A DNA stretch of 64,000 nt from Porphyrobacter sp. CACIAM 03H1 (GCF_002215495.1 NZ_CP021378.1:2294764-2358763); one strand, 5' to 3'. Shown: positions 45,045-54,306, numbered from the stretch's first letter. The notes: generated by a model not told the origin, from the sequence alone. Made by a program: numbers and translations.

Positions 45045-45677
45045 TTACCCGAACTTGCGCGCCACCCCCCACTCCATCCATCCGGCAAATCGCGGGGCCT
45101 GCGGCGTGTAGCCCTCCCCCAGCCTCTCGACCGCGAAACCCGCGCCTTCCAGCGCAGTGGCGATCGGCCGGGTCAGATGGCAGCCGCCCGCAAGGCGCTT
45201 CCAGACCGGCTCGATCCGATGCTGCCATCCGCGCACCGCGGGATCGGGCGCGCGCCCGTGTTCGAGAAACAGCGCCTCGCCGCCCGGGCGCAGGATGCGG
45301 TGCAGTTCGGCCATGACCTGCGCGGGGTTGTTGACCGAGCACAGGGTGAAGGTGCACACCACGCAGTCGAAGCTGTCATCGGCAAAGGGGATGGCCTCGC
45401 CCCGCCCCTGCCTGAGGTCCGCCGCCCAGCCCTTTTCCCGCGCCGCGGCGCGCGCGCCCTCCAGCAGCCCCGCGTGCGGATCGATCCCGGCATAGGAGGT
45501 GATCGCCTGCGGGTCGTAGAAGGCGTGGTTGATCCCGCCCCCGCAGCCCAGTTCGAAGACGTCGCCCCGGGCGCGGGGCACCACCGCCGCGCGGCGCTTC
45601 ATGACCTGCCCCTGCGAACAGGCGCAGGTGATGAGGCGCGGCATGATGTTCGCCTCGTACCAGCTCTTGATCCCCAT
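45045..45677 (-). CDS. Class I SAM-dependent methyltransferase (METTL7-like)
   Basis: 210 residues. SAM-binding motif I is VFELGCGGGINHAFYDP, acidic motif II follows in GIDPHAGLL, and motif post-I is DSFDCVVCTFTLCSVNNPAQ. The HRILRPGGEALFLEHGR stretch and the late GCHLTRPIATALEGAGF resemble the METTL7 family (thiol and alkyl methyltransferases). Substrate unknown. The N-terminal CACSQG contains two Cys. It is convergent with rne across the terminator and repeat, and 55 bases from the next minus-strand gene. Confidence 0.87.
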   Translation of the reverse strand: MGIKSWYEANIMPRLITCACSQGQVMKRRAAVVPRARGDVFELGCGGGINHAFYDPQAITSYAGIDPHAGLLEGARAAAREKGWAADLRQGRGEAIPFADDSFDCVVCTFTLCSVNNPAQVMAELHRILRPGGEALFLEHGRAPDPAVRGWQHRIEPVWKRLAGGCHLTRPIATALEGAGFAVERLGEGYTPQAPRFAGWMEWGVARKFG

Positions 45678-45732
45678 TCCCCGCCTCCCTGCGGCCGCAG
45701 TCTAGCCGCCCGGAGCCGCAAGGGAAGCGCGA

Positions 45733-46488
45733 TCAGGCGGGAACCTCCGTACCCCGGAAATCGAACACGCGCCCGGATTGCGCGGGGCCGAGCCCGGCCA
45801 GCACCCCGAGCAGGTTGGCAGCGGCGACATCGGGCGCGGTCAACTGGCCCTCGGGCAGCCCGGACTGGAACGGCGCCGAAAGCGCGCTGTCGACCGTGCC
45901 CGGGTGCAGCCCCACGATCACGCTTTCCGGATGGGTGCGCGCCATCTCGATCGCGAAGTTCCGCAGCAGCATGTTGAGCGCCGCCTTGCTCGCCCGGTAG
46001 GAATGCCATCCGCCGAGGTGGTTGTCGCCGATCGACCCGACCCGCGCCGAAAGCGCCGCGAAGGTGAAGGGCCGCCCACGCGGCATCAGCGGCAGCATGT
46101 GCTTGGCGATCAGCGCTGGGCCGATGGTGTTGAGGGCAAAGACCTCGGCCATCGCGGCAGGATCGAGCCGCTTGTAGGTCCGCTCCGGCCCCGTGCCGTC
46201 CGCCAGGGTCAGCACGCCGGTGGCGATGATCACCCATTCGGGCGGGTCATCCTTCATCGCTGCTGCGGCGGCCGCGATGCTCGTCTCGTCGGCGAGGTCG
46301 AAGGCGAAGGGGCGGATCGCCGACCTTTGCGGCCCTTCCCCCCGCCGCGATCCCGCATGGACCACCTTGGTCCCGCCCGCCGCCAGCCCCGCGCAGAGCG
46401 CCGCGCCGATCCCGCCGCTCGCCCCGAACACCGCCGCCACCTGCGGGAAGCAGGCTACCTTTTCCGATACTTGTCCGCTCTGTGCCAT
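45733..46488 (-). CDS. Short-chain dehydrogenase/reductase
   Basis: NAD(P)-dependent oxidoreductase of unknown substrate, 251 residues. Cofactor motif AAVFGASGGIGAALCAGLAAGG, NNAG-like position in IIATGVLTLADG, catalytic Ser region ALSARVGSIGDNH, and YRASK (Tyr and Lys). It has the spacing of the classical SDR family (CsgA-like members). It is divergent from sdhB across 142 bases. Confidence 0.88.
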   Translation of the reverse strand: MAQSGQVSEKVACFPQVAAVFGASGGIGAALCAGLAAGGTKVVHAGSRRGEGPQRSAIRPFAFDLADETSIAAAAAAMKDDPPEWVIIATGVLTLADGTGPERTYKRLDPAAMAEVFALNTIGPALIAKHMLPLMPRGRPFTFAALSARVGSIGDNHLGGWHSYRASKAALNMLLRNFAIEMARTHPESVIVGLHPGTVDSALSAPFQSGLPEGQLTAPDVAAANLLGVLAGLGPAQSGRVFDFRGTEVPA

Positions 46489-46574
46489 TGCTGCTCAAAG
46501 CGCGCCGGCCCGCACATGGTTCCGCCGTGTGAGGCGCATTCAACCCCTGTGCGAAAGCGTGCAACACCGCCCGC

Positions 46575-46602
46575 TTGCGCAGGCGCGCGATGCCGCTAGA
46601 TA
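46575..46602 (+). promoter_or_regulatory. Candidate sigma-70 promoter for sdhB
   Basis: TTGCGC (46575-46580) and TAGATA (46597-46602) are separated by 16 bases and lie about 30 bases before the sdhB ATG. The -10 element is a fair match and the -35 element is weaker. Confidence 0.3.
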
Positions 46603-46630
46603 GGGTGCAATTCGAAACCGGGATCAGTTC

Positions 46631-47410
46631 ATGGCGACCTTCACTCTCCCCAAGAATTCCAAGATCAATGCCAACGGGAAGACCCACAAGGCCACCGGCG
46701 GCCGCGTGAAGTCGTTCAAGATCTACCGCTACGATCCCGACAGCGGCCAGAACCCGCGCTACGACAAGTTCGAGATCAATCTCGACGAATGCGGGCCGAT
46801 GGTTCTCGACGCCCTGTTCAAGATCAAGAACGAGATCGACCCGACTCTTACCTTCCGCCGTTCGTGTCGCGAGGGGATCTGCGGGTCGTGCTCGATGAAC
46901 ATGAACGGCAAGAACGGCCTCGCCTGCACCACCGCGATCGAGGACCTGAAAGGCGAAATCCGCATCACGCCCCTGCCGCACATGGACGTGATCAAGGACC
47001 TCGTGCCCGACTTCACGCACTTCTACGCGCAGTATGCGAGCATCCGCCCCTGGCTGCAGACCGTCAGCCCGACGCCGAGCGGCAAGGAGCGCCTGCAATC
47101 GCCCGAACAGCGCGAGAAACTTGACGGCCTCTACGAATGCATCCTGTGCGCCTGCTGCTCGACCTCCTGCCCGAGCTACTGGTGGAACTCCGACAAGTTC
47201 CTCGGCCCGGCGATCCTGCTTCAGGCCTATCGCTGGCTCGCCGACAGCCGCGACGAGATGACCGGCGAGCGGCTCGACGACCTCGAAGACCCCTTCCGCC
47301 TCTACCGCTGCCACACCATCATGAACTGCGCGAACGTGTGCCCCAAGGGCCTCTCGCCGGCCAAGGCCATCGCCGAGACCAAGAAGATGATGGCCGAGCG
47401 CGCGATCTGA
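46631..47410 (+). CDS. sdhB: Succinate dehydrogenase iron-sulfur subunit
   Basis: Complex II subunit that passes electrons from the flavoprotein to quinone; TCA cycle and respiration. 259 residues. The [2Fe-2S] motif is [16 protein letters not shown] with a further Cys in GLACT, then [15 protein letters not shown] ([4Fe-4S]) and [15 protein letters not shown] ([3Fe-4S]). The sdhC, sdhD and sdhA genes that normally precede it are not here; upstream is a divergent SDR. The thioesterase gene follows four bases after the stop. Confidence 0.97.
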   Translation: MATFTLPKNSKINANGKTHKATGGRVKSFKIYRYDPDSGQNPRYDKFEINLDECGPMVLDALFKIKNEIDPTLTFRRSCREGICGSCSMNMNGKNGLACTTAIEDLKGEIRITPLPHMDVIKDLVPDFTHFYAQYASIRPWLQTVSPTPSGKERLQSPEQREKLDGLYECILCACCSTSCPSYWWNSDKFLGPAILLQAYRWLADSRDEMTGERLDDLEDPFRLYRCHTIMNCANVCPKGLSPAKAIAETKKMMAERAI

Positions 47411-47414
47411 TCCG

Positions 47415-47876
47415 GTGAGCTTCAAGGACGACGTCTTCGAGCACGGGCCGGACCCGGACAATCCGGGCTGGCATCACTGGAACCTCAAGGACGAGACGCT
47501 GTTCAACGGCGCGGTGATGGGCAAGCTCATCACCCGCGTCGATCACGACGGGAAGGCGCGCCTGCGCATGTTCCCCGAGCGGCGGCACATGAACCTCCAG
47601 GGCGTGATCCACGGCGCGGTGACGCTGTCGCTGATCGACATTGCGCTGTTCGTGACCATGCACCGCATCGGCACCGGCAATGCCGGACCCTCGGTGACGC
47701 TTGAGCTTTCGACCCAATTCGTGGGCGGCGGCGATCCGCAGCGCCCGCTCGATACCGTGACCGAGATCGTGCGCGAGACCGGCAAGCTCGTCTTCATTCG
47801 CGGGATGGTGGTGCAGGACGAGGATACCGTCGCCAGCTTCTCGGGCATCGTGCGCAAGATGCAGCCGCGCGGTTAA
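47415..47876 (+). CDS. PaaI-like hotdog thioesterase
   Basis: 153 residues from GTG 47415. Hotdog-fold domain with the HGAVTLSLIDIALFVTM segment, in which the His-Gly and following Asp belong to the PaaI-type thioesterase active site. The substrate, an acyl-CoA, cannot be assigned. Short spacing to sdhB and to zapE (one base) suggests one operon. Confidence 0.87.
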   Translation: MSFKDDVFEHGPDPDNPGWHHWNLKDETLFNGAVMGKLITRVDHDGKARLRMFPERRHMNLQGVIHGAVTLSLIDIALFVTMHRIGTGNAGPSVTLELSTQFVGGGDPQRPLDTVTEIVRETGKLVFIRGMVVQDEDTVASFSGIVRKMQPRG

Positions 47877-47877
47877 T

Positions 47878-48999
47878 GTGCCGGGGTTGCTCGCCCGCTA
47901 CGACGCGCTGATCGCCAGCGGCGAGCTGCGCACCGACCCCGACCAGCGCGCGGCGGCCGAACGGCTTGCGCGGTTGCAGGACGAGCTTGAAGCGCCGCCG
48001 CCAAAACGCGGCCTGTTCGCCCGCCTCACCGGCACCGCTGCTTCCACACCCGACCCGCGCGGGGTCTACCTGTGGGGCGGCGTCGGACGCGGCAAGTCGA
48101 TGCTGATGGACCTCTTCGTCGAGACCCTCGGCATCGAGCGCAAGCGCCGCGTCCACTTCCACGCCTTCATGCTCGAGCTGGACCGGCTCGTCACCGAGGC
48201 GCGCAAGGCCGAGCGGCAGGACCCGCTGGTCAGCGTCGCGCTGGCGATGGCGCCCCGCGTGCGCTGTCTCGCCTTCGACGAGATGGTCGTCACCAACACC
48301 GCCGATGCCGCGATCATGGGCCGCTTCTTCACCGCGCTGATGGAGGCGGGCACGGTGATCGTCACCACCTCCAACCGGCCCCCGCACGATCTCTACAAGG
48401 ACGGGCTCAACCGCTCGCTTTTCCTGCCCTTCATCGATCTGGTCGAGGCGCGGATGGACGTCCTCTCGCTCAACGGGCCGACCGACTACCGGCTCGACCG
48501 CATTGGAGGCCTTGCGATGTGGCACGCGCCGCTGGAGGACGCAGCGACCGCGCAGGTGCGCGAGGCCTTCTTCCGCCTCACCGACTTCGCGCCCGAGGAT
48601 GCCGCCAACGTCCCGAGCGGCACCCTCGACCTCGGCGGCGGGCGCACGCTCCACGTGCCCAAGAGCCTCAAGGGCGTGGGCGTGTTCAGCTTCAAGAAGC
48701 TGTGCGCGGAGAACCGCGGGGCGGCGGATTACCTCGCCGTGGCGCAGGCCTTCCACACCGTGATCCTCGTCGGCATCCCGCGGATGGGCCCCGAGAACCG
48801 CAACGAGGCGATCCGCTTCACCAAGCTGATCGACGCGCTCTACGAGCATCGTGTGAAACTGTTCGTCACCGCCGCGGCGGCGCCGGAAGAGCTCTACCAA
48901 GCAGGCGACGGTGCCTTCGAATTCGAGCGCACGGTGAGCCGCCTCAACGAGATGCAGAGCGCCGACTATATGGCCAAGGGCCACGGAACCGAGGAATAG
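47878..48999 (+). CDS. zapE: Cell division ATPase ZapE/AFG1 family
   Basis: AAA+ P-loop ATPase, 373 residues from GTG 47878. Walker A is GGVGRGKS, Walker B is LAFDEMVV (Asp-Glu), and a sensor-like TSNRPPHDLYKDG follows. E. coli ZapE constricts the Z ring under some conditions; the mitochondrial homologue AFG1/LACE1 acts in respiratory-complex quality control. Placement after sdhB is common in alphaproteobacteria and makes the second role conceivable. The inverted-repeat element follows the stop by about ten bases. Confidence 0.93.
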   Translation: MPGLLARYDALIASGELRTDPDQRAAAERLARLQDELEAPPPKRGLFARLTGTAASTPDPRGVYLWGGVGRGKSMLMDLFVETLGIERKRRVHFHAFMLELDRLVTEARKAERQDPLVSVALAMAPRVRCLAFDEMVVTNTADAAIMGRFFTALMEAGTVIVTTSNRPPHDLYKDGLNRSLFLPFIDLVEARMDVLSLNGPTDYRLDRIGGLAMWHAPLEDAATAQVREAFFRLTDFAPEDAANVPSGTLDLGGGRTLHVPKSLKGVGVFSFKKLCAENRGAADYLAVAQAFHTVILVGIPRMGPENRNEAIRFTKLIDALYEHRVKLFVTAAAAPEELYQAGDGAFEFERTVSRLNEMQSADYMAKGHGTEE

Positions 49000-49008
49000 C
49001 ACCCCACC

Positions 49009-49100
49009 CGTTTGCCCTGAGCCTGTCCAAAGGCCGTTTTCCTCTTTCTTGCAAGGTCAGCAAGAAAGTGCAGTGCTTCGACAAGCTCAGCACGAACGGA
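49009..49100. repeat. Inverted-repeat intergenic element, copy 2
   Basis: Same outer arms as 18684-18770: CCCTGAGCCTGTCCAAAGGC (two mismatches to copy 1) and GCTTCGACAAGCTCAGC (intact). The interior differs and holds a second inverted repeat, TTTCTTGC/GCAAGAAA (about 49046-49068). It lies between the convergent zapE and amidotransferase genes. Confidence 0.88.
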
Positions 49101-49112
49101 GCTGGAAACCGG

Positions 49113-51008
49113 TCAGCCGCTGACCCCGAGCTGGCCAAGCGACTTCTCCAGCATCAGCAGCTGCCACAAGGTGCGCGAATGGTCGGCACGGCCCGCGATA
49201 TGCGCTTCGGCGAGCGCGGCCATCGACTTCGCGTCGAAGAACCCCGTCTGGGCGAGGCTCCCGGTCGCGATCCCCCGCGAAGCCCCGGCGAGCGGCCCCC
49301 TCAGCCATTCGGCGATGGGCGTGACGAAGCCCTGCTTGGGGCGGTAGAGGATGTCGTGCGGAAGGTAGCGTTCGAGGGTCTTCTTCAGCAGGTGCTTGCC
49401 CACCGATCCGCGCACCCGCATCCCCTCGGGCAGGCGCGCGGCGAATTCGACGAGGCGGTGGTCGAGCAGCGGCTCCCTCGCCTCGAGGCTCACCGCCATG
49501 CTGGTGCGGTCGACCTTGGTGAGGATGTCGCCGGGCATCCAGAAGGTGAGGTCGGCATATTGCGCGCGGTCGAGCCCGCTGCGCCCGGGGGCGGTGCGCA
49601 TCAGGGCGATCAGCTCGTCCTCGGCGCGAAAGCCCTCGAGGCTGGCGGCAAAGCTGTCGGAATAGAGCGCGCGGCGCGCGTCCGGCAGGGTCACCGAGAG
49701 GCCGCGGGCATAGCCCTCCTCCCCGCTCTCCGCCAGCGCCAGCAGGGTCGCCTTGGCGCGCAAGGGACGCGGGGCCCAGTCGGCCTTGGGCCATGCGTGG
49801 CCCAGCGTGCCGAACAGCGGCGCGCGCAAACCGGCAGGGAGGACGGAGCGGGCGCGTTCCTCGTGGTGGTGGAACACCTGCCGGCGGTAACCGGCGAAGG
49901 CCTCGTCCGCCCCGTCGCCCGAAAGCGCCACCGTCACCCGCTCGCGCGCCAGCTGGCACACGCGCCAGGTGGGAAGGGCCGAGGCATCGGCGAAGGGCTC
50001 GTCGAACATCGCGGCGAGGCTTTCGATGGCGGCGAAATCGTCGGTCGCGACGATCCGCTCCTGATGGTCCGCCCCGAACTTGGCCGCGACCTGGCGGGCG
50101 TAGGAGGTCTCGTCATAGGCGGCGACATCGAAGCCGATCGAGCAGGTCTGCACCGGCTGGGCGCTCGCCTCGGCCATCAGCGCGACCACCCCGGAGGAGT
50201 CGACCCCGCCCGAGAGGAAGGCACCGAGTGGCACGTCGGCGACCATGCGCGAACGCACGCCCTCGCGCAGCAGGTGGACGAGCTGGGCGGAGAGATCGGC
50301 CTCGCTCCCCCGCTCACGGTGGGTGAAGTCGATGTCCCACCAGCGTTGCGGCCGCCCCGGGGCCTTGCCTTGCTCCATCAGCCAGAAGTGCCCTGCAGGC
50401 AGCTTCTCGACCCCGGCGAGGATCGCATGGCTGTCGGGCACGTAGCCCCAGGCCATGTAGGCCTCGATCGCCTGCGGGTTGACGCGGCGGCGCAGCTGCG
50501 GATGGGCGAGAAGGCCCTTCAGCTCCGAGGCGAAGGCGATCGAGCCGTCCGAGAGGTGCGCGCAGAACAGCGGTTTCACCCCGAAGCGGTCGCGGGCAAG
50601 CAGCAGGCGGCGCTTCTCGAGGTCGAACAGCGCGAAGGCGAACATCCCGTCGAGCCGCGCGAGGCAGTCGACGCCCCAGCGCTGGTAGGCGGCGAGGATC
50701 ACCTCGGTGTCACCCGAAGTGCGGAAGGAGAAGCCCGCCTGCTCCAGTTCGCGGCGCAGCTCGCGGAAATTGTAGATCTCGCCGTTGAAGACGATCACCG
50801 CCCGGCCGTCGGCGGAGTGCATAGGCTGCGGGGAACCGGCGAGGTCGATGATCGAGAGGCGCCGGTGGCCGAGGCCCACCCCGCGGTCGGTCCACACGCC
50901 CGCGCCGTCCGGCCCGCGATGCGCGAGCGCGTCGCACATCCGCTCGACCCGCGCAGGGTCGACCGGCTTGGGGGTTTCGGCATGGAAGATCCCGGCAATC
51001 CCGCACAT
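49113..51008 (-). CDS. Asparagine-synthase-like amidotransferase of the XrtA locus
   Basis: Class II glutamine amidotransferase plus ATP-dependent synthetase, 631 residues from ATG 51008. The N-terminus MCGIAGIF exposes the nucleophile Cys2 after Met removal; the ATP pyrophosphatase loop is LSGGVDSS and the second domain has YRPKQGFVTPIAEWL. A homologue is associated with XrtA/PEP-CTERM loci (TIGR03108-like) and probably amidates a sugar or peptide of the exopolysaccharide rather than making free asparagine. It is the last gene of the locus, 13 bases after xrtA. Confidence 0.92.
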   Translation of the reverse strand: MCGIAGIFHAETPKPVDPARVERMCDALAHRGPDGAGVWTDRGVGLGHRRLSIIDLAGSPQPMHSADGRAVIVFNGEIYNFRELRRELEQAGFSFRTSGDTEVILAAYQRWGVDCLARLDGMFAFALFDLEKRRLLLARDRFGVKPLFCAHLSDGSIAFASELKGLLAHPQLRRRVNPQAIEAYMAWGYVPDSHAILAGVEKLPAGHFWLMEQGKAPGRPQRWWDIDFTHRERGSEADLSAQLVHLLREGVRSRMVADVPLGAFLSGGVDSSGVVALMAEASAQPVQTCSIGFDVAAYDETSYARQVAAKFGADHQERIVATDDFAAIESLAAMFDEPFADASALPTWRVCQLARERVTVALSGDGADEAFAGYRRQVFHHHEERARSVLPAGLRAPLFGTLGHAWPKADWAPRPLRAKATLLALAESGEEGYARGLSVTLPDARRALYSDSFAASLEGFRAEDELIALMRTAPGRSGLDRAQYADLTFWMPGDILTKVDRTSMAVSLEAREPLLDHRLVEFAARLPEGMRVRGSVGKHLLKKTLERYLPHDILYRPKQGFVTPIAEWLRGPLAGASRGIATGSLAQTGFFDAKSMAALAEAHIAGRADHSRTLWQLLMLEKSLGQLGVSG

Positions 51009-51021
51009 CGCGACGTCTGGC

Positions 51022-52026
51022 CTAAAGCAGCAGGCCGAGCGCGGCAATCGCGGCAAGGGCGATGATCGCAAGCACCGCGCCGATGGGCGCAATCCGGAAG
51101 GCCTCGGCGCGCGCGACCCAGCGCCAGCCCGCGATGGCGGCGAGCGACCAGCCATGCGTATCGGGCTCGCGCGTGGCGAAGCGCCATGCCGCCCCGAGCA
51201 GCAGCGCGACGATGATCGCGAAGAAGATCCAGCCATAGACGATGTGGTCGAACCCGGTCGCCCGATCGGCGCCGATGACCTGCGCGACCCAGATCGTCGC
51301 GAAGGCGCGCACCCCGTTGGCGAGGATCGGGACGATGATGCAGGCGGCCATGAAGGCGATCCGGACCCGCCAGCGCGAGAAGCGGACGGCGCAGACCAGC
51401 ACGCCCAGCTGGACCATCGCGATCAGGAACTTCACCCCCGAACAGGCCTCGGCGACGATGAACAGGCCGGCGGGCGTGTGGATATGGATCCCCTCGATCC
51501 GCGCCGCGACCCCGCTCCAGCGGGTCAGCGCGATGGCAATGTCGGCGGTGAGGTATTGCAGCGGCGCGATGATCTCGTCGCCGAAGGGCACGAGGAAGGA
51601 GGCGAAGGCGAGCGGCACGGCCAGGACGAGGCTGACGCGCAGCCCCAGCACCGTCACCACCGCCGCCTGCAAGGCCAGCACCGCCCCCGCTTGCGCGACG
51701 AGATCGATGCCCAGCCTCGCGCCCCAAACCCACAGGCCGAGCGCAGCTGCCACCGCGAGGAGGGCGGGCGCGAAGGGCTGCGGGGCGAGGGAGGCAAGCT
51801 CGCGCTCCTTCAGGGCCACCAGCCAGGCCACGATGAAGGGGACGAGCAGCAGGTGGTTGTAGGTGTCGATGTTCCACCACTGGTGGACCATCGCGCCCCA
51901 GGCACCGGCGGTCACCGCGACCAGCGCGAGCGCCGCCAGGGCGAGGGCGGCAAGCGGCGCGCGCCACGCGGCGGGAAGGCCGGCGGCGGCAGGAGCGGGC
52001 GCGAGGGAGGCGGCTTCAGGCGGCAT
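51022..52026 (-). CDS. xrtA: Exosortase A without EpsI domain
   Basis: Membrane cysteine protease/transpeptidase that recognises C-terminal PEP-CTERM sorting signals. 334 residues from ATG 52026, about eight helices. Catalytic residues: Cys195 in AEACSGVKFLIAM, Arg240 in ANGVRAFATIW, His261 in FDHIVYGWIFF. The C-terminus ends in a hydrophobic helix (IAPIGAVLAIIALAAIAALG); in many sphingomonads an EpsI (DUF3485) domain continues here, but the frame stops. It overlaps the upstream glycosyltransferase by 11 bases. Confidence 0.92.
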   Translation of the reverse strand: MPPEAASLAPAPAAAGLPAAWRAPLAALALAALALVAVTAGAWGAMVHQWWNIDTYNHLLLVPFIVAWLVALKERELASLAPQPFAPALLAVAAALGLWVWGARLGIDLVAQAGAVLALQAAVVTVLGLRVSLVLAVPLAFASFLVPFGDEIIAPLQYLTADIAIALTRWSGVAARIEGIHIHTPAGLFIVAEACSGVKFLIAMVQLGVLVCAVRFSRWRVRIAFMAACIIVPILANGVRAFATIWVAQVIGADRATGFDHIVYGWIFFAIIVALLLGAAWRFATREPDTHGWSLAAIAGWRWVARAEAFRIAPIGAVLAIIALAAIAALGLLL

Positions 52027-53245
52027 CGCGCTGCCCCGCCCTGTCCCGCTCCCCGCCGAGAAGCGCGGCAACGGGCGCCGTCATCACCGCATCCCAACCG
52101 TGATGCGCGAGCACGAAGCGGCGGGCCGCGGCGCCGATGCGCGGCCCCGCCCCGGGCTCGGCGAGCAGCGCGTCGATCCGCGCGGCCATGACCTCCGGGT
52201 CGGGCGGGACGACGAGCCATTGCGCGCCGTCCTCGGCGGCGATGCCGGTCGCGGCCTCTGGGGTGAGGATGACGGGCCGCGCCATCGCCATCGCCTCGAG
52301 CACCTTGTTCTGCACCCCGCGCGCGATCAGCAGCGGAGCGAGCACCGCATCGGCGGCAGCAATGAAGGGGCGCACGTCCGCCACCGCGCCCCACACATGC
52401 ACGCCGGGCGCGCCGCGGCGGGCCATCAGCGCCGCGGTCGGATTGCGGCCGACGACGTGGAACACCGCCTGCGGATGCGCGGCGCGCAGGCGCGGCAGGA
52501 GGGCGTCGATCACCCACAGCGCGGCCTGTTCGTTGGGGCGGTAATCCATCTGTCCGGTGAAGACGAAGTGCGGACCCGGCTGGCCCACGATCGCCGGGTG
52601 CGGGGCGGCGGCGGCGGGATCGAAGAAGGCGGCGTCGATGCCGTTGCCGATCACCTGCACATCGACCCGCCCCGGATCGGCGAGCCGCCTGCGATAGAGC
52701 GCCGCCTCTGCCCCGGAGATCAGGATCGTCGCGTCGGCGCGGCGTCCCAGACGCACCTCCTCGGCGGCAAGCAGCCGCGCCTCCCGCGCGTTGAGCCATA
52801 CGCGCTCGCCCGCGGCGGCGTAGGATTCGAACTTGGCGCTGTCGACATCGCACAGGTCGACGATGACGCGCCCCGCAAAGTCATCGGGCACATATTGCCC
52901 CATCTGCCCGGAGAAGACGACGATCGCCTCGATCGCCTCGCGGGCGATGGTCGCGCGCACCCATTCGGCCAGTCTGCGGCTGTGGAAGGCGGTGAGGCTG
53001 ACCGGCTTGCACGAAAGCACCGCCTGCACCCCGGCAAGCGGCAGCGGCATGGTGCGCGCCACGACGCAAGCCGAGGCCGCCAAAGCGGCGAGCGCATCCT
53101 CGCCCCCGCCGTCCTCGTTCGCGAAGCAGCCGACATGGACCGGCCCGAGCCGCGCCAGCGCCTTCAGCAGGTGGTGCGAGCGGATGCGGTCGCCGCGATC
53201 GGGCGGAAAGGGCACGCGGTGAGCGAGGAAAAGGATGCCCCCCAT
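52016..53245 (-). CDS. Glycosyltransferase of the XrtA/PEP-CTERM locus (TIGR03087-like)
   Basis: GT-B-fold transferase (family 4-like), 409 residues from ATG 53245. N-terminal domain: GILFLAHRVPFPPDRGDRIR. C-terminal donor-binding part: VIGNGIDAAFFDP, FVFTGQMDYRPNEQA, and LIARGVQNKVLEAMAMARPV with the conserved Glu. It adds a sugar to the polysaccharide repeat in the cytoplasm; the donor is unknown. ATG 53245 overlaps the FemAB-like stop (TGATG). Confidence 0.92.
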   Translation of the reverse strand: MGGILFLAHRVPFPPDRGDRIRSHHLLKALARLGPVHVGCFANEDGGGEDALAALAASACVVARTMPLPLAGVQAVLSCKPVSLTAFHSRRLAEWVRATIAREAIEAIVVFSGQMGQYVPDDFAGRVIVDLCDVDSAKFESYAAAGERVWLNAREARLLAAEEVRLGRRADATILISGAEAALYRRRLADPGRVDVQVIGNGIDAAFFDPAAAAPHPAIVGQPGPHFVFTGQMDYRPNEQAALWVIDALLPRLRAAHPQAVFHVVGRNPTAALMARRGAPGVHVWGAVADVRPFIAAADAVLAPLLIARGVQNKVLEAMAMARPVILTPEAATGIAAEDGAQWLVVPPDPEVMAARIDALLAEPGAGPRIGAAARRFVLAHHGWDAVMTAPVAALLGGERDRAGQRDAA

Positions 53246-54306
53246 CACGCCAGTCCGCGCGCGATCCACGGCCCCAGCGTGTTCGCCACCGGCAGCGGCA
53301 GCTTCTTCCACAATTCGATCTTGCGCGAATAGCTCGCGTCGGTGGGGTCGATGTTGCGCGCGGGCTGCCCCGGCGCGGTCCATCCGGCATAGGTGAGCGG
53401 CTGCGGCTCGAAGCCCCAGTTCTTCTTGAAGGCGAAGGGCCCGCTCCCGGTCTTCGAGCGACCGAAATCGAAGCGCTCCATCCCCTGCCGGCGGGCGTGG
53501 AGCATCAGCTCGTAATACATCACCTCGTTGGCCCGCGCTGCGCGCGCGGCGAAGACCCCACCGCCCCAGAACGGCATGACCGCGCCATCGTGGTAGAAGC
53601 TCAGCACGCTCGCCAGCGGGGTTTGGCCCGCCCACACGGTGAGGATGTCGCTGCTCTCGGGGAAGGCGTCGAGCATCGCGGCGAACAGCGCGCGGGGAAA
53701 GACGGGGGTGCCGAGATTGCGCACGCTGGCGCTGTAGCAGGCGTAATGGGCGGCAAGATCATCCCGCCCGCGGCCGATGGTGATGCGGTGGCCGAAGCCC
53801 AGCCCCTTCCTCACCTCGGCCCGCGCCTTGCGGGGAATGGCGAGGAGTAACGCCTCGTCGTCGGCGGCAAGCCTGCGTTCGAAGCCGCAATGCTTGTCGG
53901 ACCAGCTGTCCCAGCCTTCGGGCACCGGGCCGCCGCGCAGTTCGATCCCCGCGTAGCCGCCGCTCATGGCATGGGCCTGCGCCGCCTCGGCAAGGGCGCG
54001 CGCGGCATCCTCGCTGGCGGCGATGATACCGCCGCCGACTCCGAACCCGCTCGACACCAGCGCCTTGCCGAACAGCGTCGAGCGCACCTCGGTCAGCGGC
54101 AGCCAGCCCGTCACCGTGCCGAGCCGTTCCGCCACGAACCCGGCGGCGCGCTGGCCGGTGCCGGCTTCCACGGCGCGCAGCCAGGCCGGGCGGTGGAACA
54201 GGCTCCCGCGCGCCTCGGCCACGAAGCCCTCGATCCGGCGCACCTCTCCCGCATCGCGGAAATCGAGCGGGCGCAGCATCGTCGCGGCCCTGACCGGCGC
54301 GTTCAT
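53245..54306 (-). CDS. FemAB-like GNAT-fold protein of the XrtA locus
   Basis: 353 residues, resembling the XrtA/PEP-CTERM-associated FemAB family, which uses aminoacyl-tRNA or related donors to transfer amino acids. Features: LRPLDFRDAGEVRRIEGFV, WLPLTEVRSTLFGKALVSS, GRGRDDLAAHYACYS, and the C-terminal FDFGRSKTGSGPFAFKKNWG. Target is inferred to be a peptide or amino sugar of the polysaccharide. ATG 54306 overlaps the deacetylase stop (ATGA). Confidence 0.9.
   Translation of the reverse strand: MNAPVRAATMLRPLDFRDAGEVRRIEGFVAEARGSLFHRPAWLRAVEAGTGQRAAGFVAERLGTVTGWLPLTEVRSTLFGKALVSSGFGVGGGIIAASEDAARALAEAAQAHAMSGGYAGIELRGGPVPEGWDSWSDKHCGFERRLAADDEALLLAIPRKARAEVRKGLGFGHRITIGRGRDDLAAHYACYSASVRNLGTPVFPRALFAAMLDAFPESSDILTVWAGQTPLASVLSFYHDGAVMPFWGGGVFAARAARANEVMYYELMLHARRQGMERFDFGRSKTGSGPFAFKKNWGFEPQPLTYAGWTAPGQPARNIDPTDASYSRKIELWKKLPLPVANTLGPWIARGLA

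Noticed and set aside
42235..45357. Open frame of about 1040 codons antisense to rne
   Set aside because: Its low-complexity product mirrors the acidic and basic tracts of RNase E, and rne is supported by strong motifs and a terminator.
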